From: Paulinella micropora
Taxonomy: Eukaryota > Cercozoa > Imbricatea > Euglyphida > Paulinellidae
Assembly (NCBI GenBank): GCA_019918135.1
Contig: WBZZ01006327.1
Location: forward strand, 117,276-181,275
Reading direction: 5' to 3'
DNA: 64,000 nt
Positions 61,202 through 64,000 of this stretch are shown here, one piece after another. The notes beneath the pieces are model-generated. The model had not been told where the DNA came from and ran no database searches. It was given only the letters and a program-made list of their open reading frames with translations. Position numbers and translations under genes: made by a program. Positions within the stretch are counted from its first letter, which is position 1, and each line of letters opens with the position of its first letter.

Positions 61202-62473
61202 TTACCCTCTACCGTCCCTACTTTCCCCCTGTTCGGAGGTCATAGGAACGGTTGGTTGGCTGTTTGGGGTTTCTCCCTGCTCTCTTTCAGGTGGGACAGA
61301 CACAACACGAGAAACAGAGTGTGCATGAGTTAACAATGCAGACGTCACAGATGCGTTAAGTGGTACAAGGGGTGCCGACAACACACTTAAGGACTGTGCT
61401 TGGGGTGTGGGTTGTGCATGAGATGGGGACAACACAGAGGTAAGAGGCACGAACTGTCCTATCCCTACACCTACTCCCTCTACTCCCGCTACTCCCATCT
61501 CTCTCCTACGTATGTTCTGTGTAGTAGTGTTCGGTGTAGTGGTAGTAATAGGTAATGGAGCAGGGTTAGGTGAGGGGTGAGTCACTATGTGCTGTCTCAA
61601 TAGGGAGATTTTAGTGAATAAGGTGGCAGGTCCAATAGTAAGAGCATCGTAAGGAGGTAGAGGACCTAAGTTCAATTTCTCCCTATACTTCGCTTGTATT
61701 TTCCCCCTCTTTCTCTCTTGATCAAGGTGCTTGCCACAGAAGTCATGCTCTACTAACCTAGGTGCACACTCTCCACCCTTTGCCCCTTTTCTCGCTGCCC
61801 CCAAACTCCACGAGCATCGAATACCAGTGTCAGGCACTGTCGCCTCGCACTGCTTACTACTAGTAACATGACAACTACTCTTACGTATCGGTTTGCCGTG
61901 AAGGTTGAGGGGTGGGCCACCTACCTCACGAATGTGTATGGGATGCAGCCCTTTCACGAGTATTTTTACGTATCCTGCCCTGGTACGTCTGAATGCCCAC
62001 TTCTCTTCCAGTGGTATGATCTGGTTAAGAGGAGTGGGGTCACCAGCCATATCAAGGGACGTAAAAAAGTTGTTATCGTGAAGGGGTGGGATAGTGGGGG
62101 GAGTGTGTGTGCAGGCGTTTTGAATAGGTGATGCATGCTTGTCCTCATCTCCCCCTCGCACACCACTCTCCCGCTCACCCTCACTTCTATCTTCCGCGCC
62201 AGGTGGCACACAAATGCGTGTGACAAATGTGGTGTGTGGTGTAGATGAGAGGGGGTTCTTGTGTGTTTCATTGTCTCCCTCTTCTCCCTCTCCTTTTCTC
62301 ATCATCATGATAGCCATATGATGAATGTACCCCACCTCTCCCTCATCTCCTGACTCTGAATCTGACCCAGAAGAAGGCTCAAACTTATCTTGTAAGCTTG
62401 GGTCTTCTTCTTCGTCACTCTCAGAAGAGGAAGAGGAGGAAGGGGAAGGGGATTCAGCATTCAAACTTATCAT
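61202..62473 (-). CDS. Ser/Pro-rich gag-side ORF of the copia element
   Basis: It has 423 residues. It starts with a Ser/Glu/Asp-rich region, then a folded part with Cys and His (SSKQCEATVPDTGIRCSW, then VEHDFCGKHLDQERKRGK) that looks like a small zinc site, and a long Pro/Thr/Ser tail. Copy A keeps only its end. I do not know the family; it sits between gag nucleocapsid and protease. Confidence 0.5.
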   Translation of the reverse strand: MISLNAESPSPSSSSSSESDEEEDPSLQDKFEPSSGSDSESGDEGEVGYIHHMAIMMMRKGEGEEGDNETHKNPLSSTPHTTFVTRICVPPGAEDRSEGERESGVRGGDEDKHASPIQNACTHTPPTIPPLHDNNFFTSLDMAGDPTPLNQIIPLEEKWAFRRTRAGYVKILVKGLHPIHIREVGGPPLNLHGKPIRKSSCHVTSSKQCEATVPDTGIRCSWSLGAARKGAKGGECAPRLVEHDFCGKHLDQERKRGKIQAKYREKLNLGPLPPYDALTIGPATLFTKISLLRQHIVTHPSPNPAPLPITTTTPNTTTQNIRRREMGVAGVEGVGVGIGQFVPLTSVLSPSHAQPTPQAQSLSVLSAPLVPLNASVTSALLTHAHSVSRVVSVPPEREQGETPNSQPTVPMTSEQGESRDGRG

Positions 62474-62608
62474 CTTCTTCTTCTTAATGAAATCAGATGC
62501 TTCTTTCCTTGTTGCTCTCCTTCTCCTTCTTCTTCTTCTTACTCCTTGTCTCCTCTCTCTTGTCCTGTCTACCTGTCTTCTCAGACTGTCTGTCCTTGTC
62601 CTTCTCTC

Positions 62609-63064
62609 TTACACTTCCTTTATCAGCACTCTCGCTCGTCTTCTAATAGGACATTTCAATGGACCATGTCCATCTTTAGGACAGTCAGTTAGTTGACATT
62701 TGACAAGACAAAAGGCAATCCTATGGTCGGGGGAGAGGCAGTTCCAACACACGCCTTCCTCTCCTCCTTCCTGAATACTAGCTCCTGTCTGAGGTAGTTT
62801 GGGGTTCCTTCTGTTATTAGTTGCCCCTACCAAATTGATAGTGATAGGGTCAGACTTCGAACTTCCGGAACCGTATAGCTTACGTAACTTGCCCTGAGAG
62901 ACATGGCCTTGAGCCAGTTGTTCTATTACTTTTAGAAACTCTTCAAGGTTAGGTCTCTGATCAGGTAGCAAAGCTTGCCAAGTATTCTGATGGTACCTTT
63001 TCGTCGGAGATATACCGTTACCGGGAATATCCGTTACCGAATTTGTCTTCAGTGGCAAATTCAC
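62609..63064 (-). CDS. Gag nucleocapsid fragment with zinc knuckles
   Basis: It has 151 residues: a capsid-like helix (TWQALLPDQRPNLEEFLKV), then CWNCLSPDHRIAFC and CQLTDCPKDGHGPLKC, two CCHC-like knuckles. A Ser/Lys/Arg-rich C-terminal part follows. It opens the minus-strand copia element. The capsid N-terminus is missing or lies beyond the upstream stop. Confidence 0.65.
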   Translation of the reverse strand: MNLPLKTNSVTDIPGNGISPTKRYHQNTWQALLPDQRPNLEEFLKVIEQLAQGHVSQGKLRKLYGSGSSKSDPITINLVGATNNRRNPKLPQTGASIQEGGEEGVCWNCLSPDHRIAFCLVKCQLTDCPKDGHGPLKCPIRRRARVLIKEV

Positions 63065-63400
63065 GTAAACTTATTCTCGACCGGCCCTCCTTGCTAATTA
63101 CCTATGTAATACCATTTTTGCTTACAAGTATACTTGAGTTGTACAATACATCTTGTCTAGACATTCTTGAATCATCTAGAATAGGCAAGGCCCCCGTCGG
63201 GACCTATGTAGGCCAGCCAATTGTAGAACGGATAGCTTAGATGGAACGGATAGGTTTCGTAGCTAGGGTACTCAAGCAGCACAGTCTGTACCTCAGAATT
63301 AAAAGGTAACCACACTGCATAAGTGAACTGTAAACACTTGGACAATAATAACGGATTAGTAATACTGGGACGCTAGTATTGACTAGTTATTGAATATAGA
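63065..63400. other. Spacer between copia element and GC-rich region
   Basis: Mixed composition, no gene or LTR recognised. Base composition changes sharply at about 63410. Confidence 0.4.
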
Positions 63401-63410
63401 GAGTCGTCAA

Positions 63411-64000
63411 TTGCCTCACGGTGGCTCTCACGGGGGTGGGAGCCAGCCGGCGCGGGGCGGGCGCAGGTGCTGTGCCGCGACATCCCGCGGCCGGCGGACG
63501 GACTGGCTGGGCTGCGGCAGCGGCTCCGCGGAGTGCAAACTTGCGCCGTGCACTTGCTGTTTGGGTCCGGGGCTTGGACCGTGCCGGCTCGCGCGGCACC
63601 GGCGGCGGGCGCCGCCCGCTGCGTACCCTGGGCGCGGGACAGGCCGTACCCCCAGCGCACACTGGCGTTCCCCGCCCTGCGCGTCGCCGGTCGCGTCTAT
63701 TTTCCGTTCAAGGTGGTCGAGCAGCAGCGCCGCGCGGGGGGGTACACCAAGCTGCTCTGTCTGGTCGACGGGCAGGCGGTCTTCTTCGGGCCCGTCATGG
63801 CGGGGCGCGACGTGGTGGCGCCCGGCGCGGCGGGGCTGGGCGTGCGTCCGACGGGGGCCGCTAGCTTCTGGCTCTGGGGGCTGCGCCTGCCCGGGCAGGC
63901 GCCCCCCCGGCCCGCAGAGGCCGGTCCGCCGGACCTCGCACTGGAGAGGCGCTGGTTCCAGCACGTGGACCTCGTGGCGCTAGCCCTAGCTTACGCACGC
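63411..64000 (+). CDS. Partial GC-rich ORF leaving the window
   Basis: From about 63411 the DNA is very GC-rich. One plus frame is open to the window end and has the most protein-like content: VLCRDIPRPADGL, CAVHLLFGSGAWTVP, YFPFKVVEQQRRAGGYTKLL, ASFWLWGLRLPGQ, RRWFQHVDLVALALAYAR. There is no clear ATG; a possible 3' splice site (GCGCAG, about 63462-63467) may begin an exon. No family recognised. The other two plus frames and the minus frames are also open because of composition, so this is tentative. Confidence 0.35.

Larger units (their letters stand above)
51487..61487. repeat. Tandem duplication, copy B
   Basis: Starts at the same base as copy A (39607) and runs collinear to about 61487. 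It lacks about 1.9 kb present in copy A (41108-42992), where it instead has a 17-base filler. Beyond 61487 it carries the rest of the minus-strand element, which copy A has lost at the junction. Confidence 0.95.
58565..63064 (-). mobile_element. Minus-strand copia element without RT
   Basis: Order on the minus strand: nucleocapsid-type gag (62609-63064), a long Ser/Pro-rich ORF (61202-62473), protease (60248-61060), integrase core (59494-59964), non-coding, purine tract, LTR. This is copia order, but the RT/RNase H segment has been lost from this position; a matching RT/RNase H end lies at 51514-52173. A 5' LTR was not found above 63064. Confidence 0.7.

Noticed and set aside
63390..63983. 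Arg/Ser/Gly-rich overlapping ORFs on both strands
   Set aside because: Open frames are expected from high GC; one frame is more protein-like and is listed as partial, the others are treated as shadows.
1..64000. tRNA, rRNA or bacterial operon features
   Set aside because: None was seen on either strand; splicing and retrotransposons indicate a nuclear genome.

Overview
The window is nuclear DNA of a eukaryote, most likely an alga or other protist; I cannot name the species. The evidence is a host gene with 13 exons and GT-AG (one GC-AG) introns, abundant microsatellites, Ty3/gypsy and Ty1/copia retrotransposons, and a complete integrated Polinton/Maverick-type element. No bacterial or organellar features were seen.

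Layout. 1-4.7 kb: a decayed Ty3/gypsy element with frameshifts and a lost integrase glutamate. 5.5-8.9 kb (minus): a host gene of the isocitrate lyase / PEP mutase superfamily that I rebuilt exon by exon (363 codons, all phases consistent); most of its introns carry microsatellites. 9613-30851: a 21.2 kb Polinton-like virus with 147 bp terminal inverted repeats (one mismatch) and a perfect 6 bp target duplication CCCTGG. 31-37.8 kb: satellite-like clusters of three different 14 bp palindromes. 38.2-63.1 kb: a nest of copia and gypsy fragments plus captured gene relics, present as two almost identical tandem copies (39607-51486 and 51487 to about 61487). 63.4-64 kb: the edge of a very GC-rich open frame leaving the window.

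The Polinton carries a replication/integration set (protein-primed-type DNA polymerase B in two frames, DDE-type integrase), a virion set mostly on the minus strand (major capsid, probable penton, adenovirus-type maturation protease, packaging ATPase, basic core protein, two-TM membrane protein, a 1.27 kb-residue-class fibre with an S74 chaperone end), and accessory genes (HIRAN protein, class 3 lipase, GIY-YIG nuclease, FGKYKG protein). Shared TATA-type boxes lie upstream of most genes, GC-rich hairpins sit on the stop codons of several minus-strand genes, and a conserved hairpin leader precedes two start codons. At least three genes are broken by frameshifts although the inverted repeats are almost identical, so the copy is either young and newly damaged or carries read errors.
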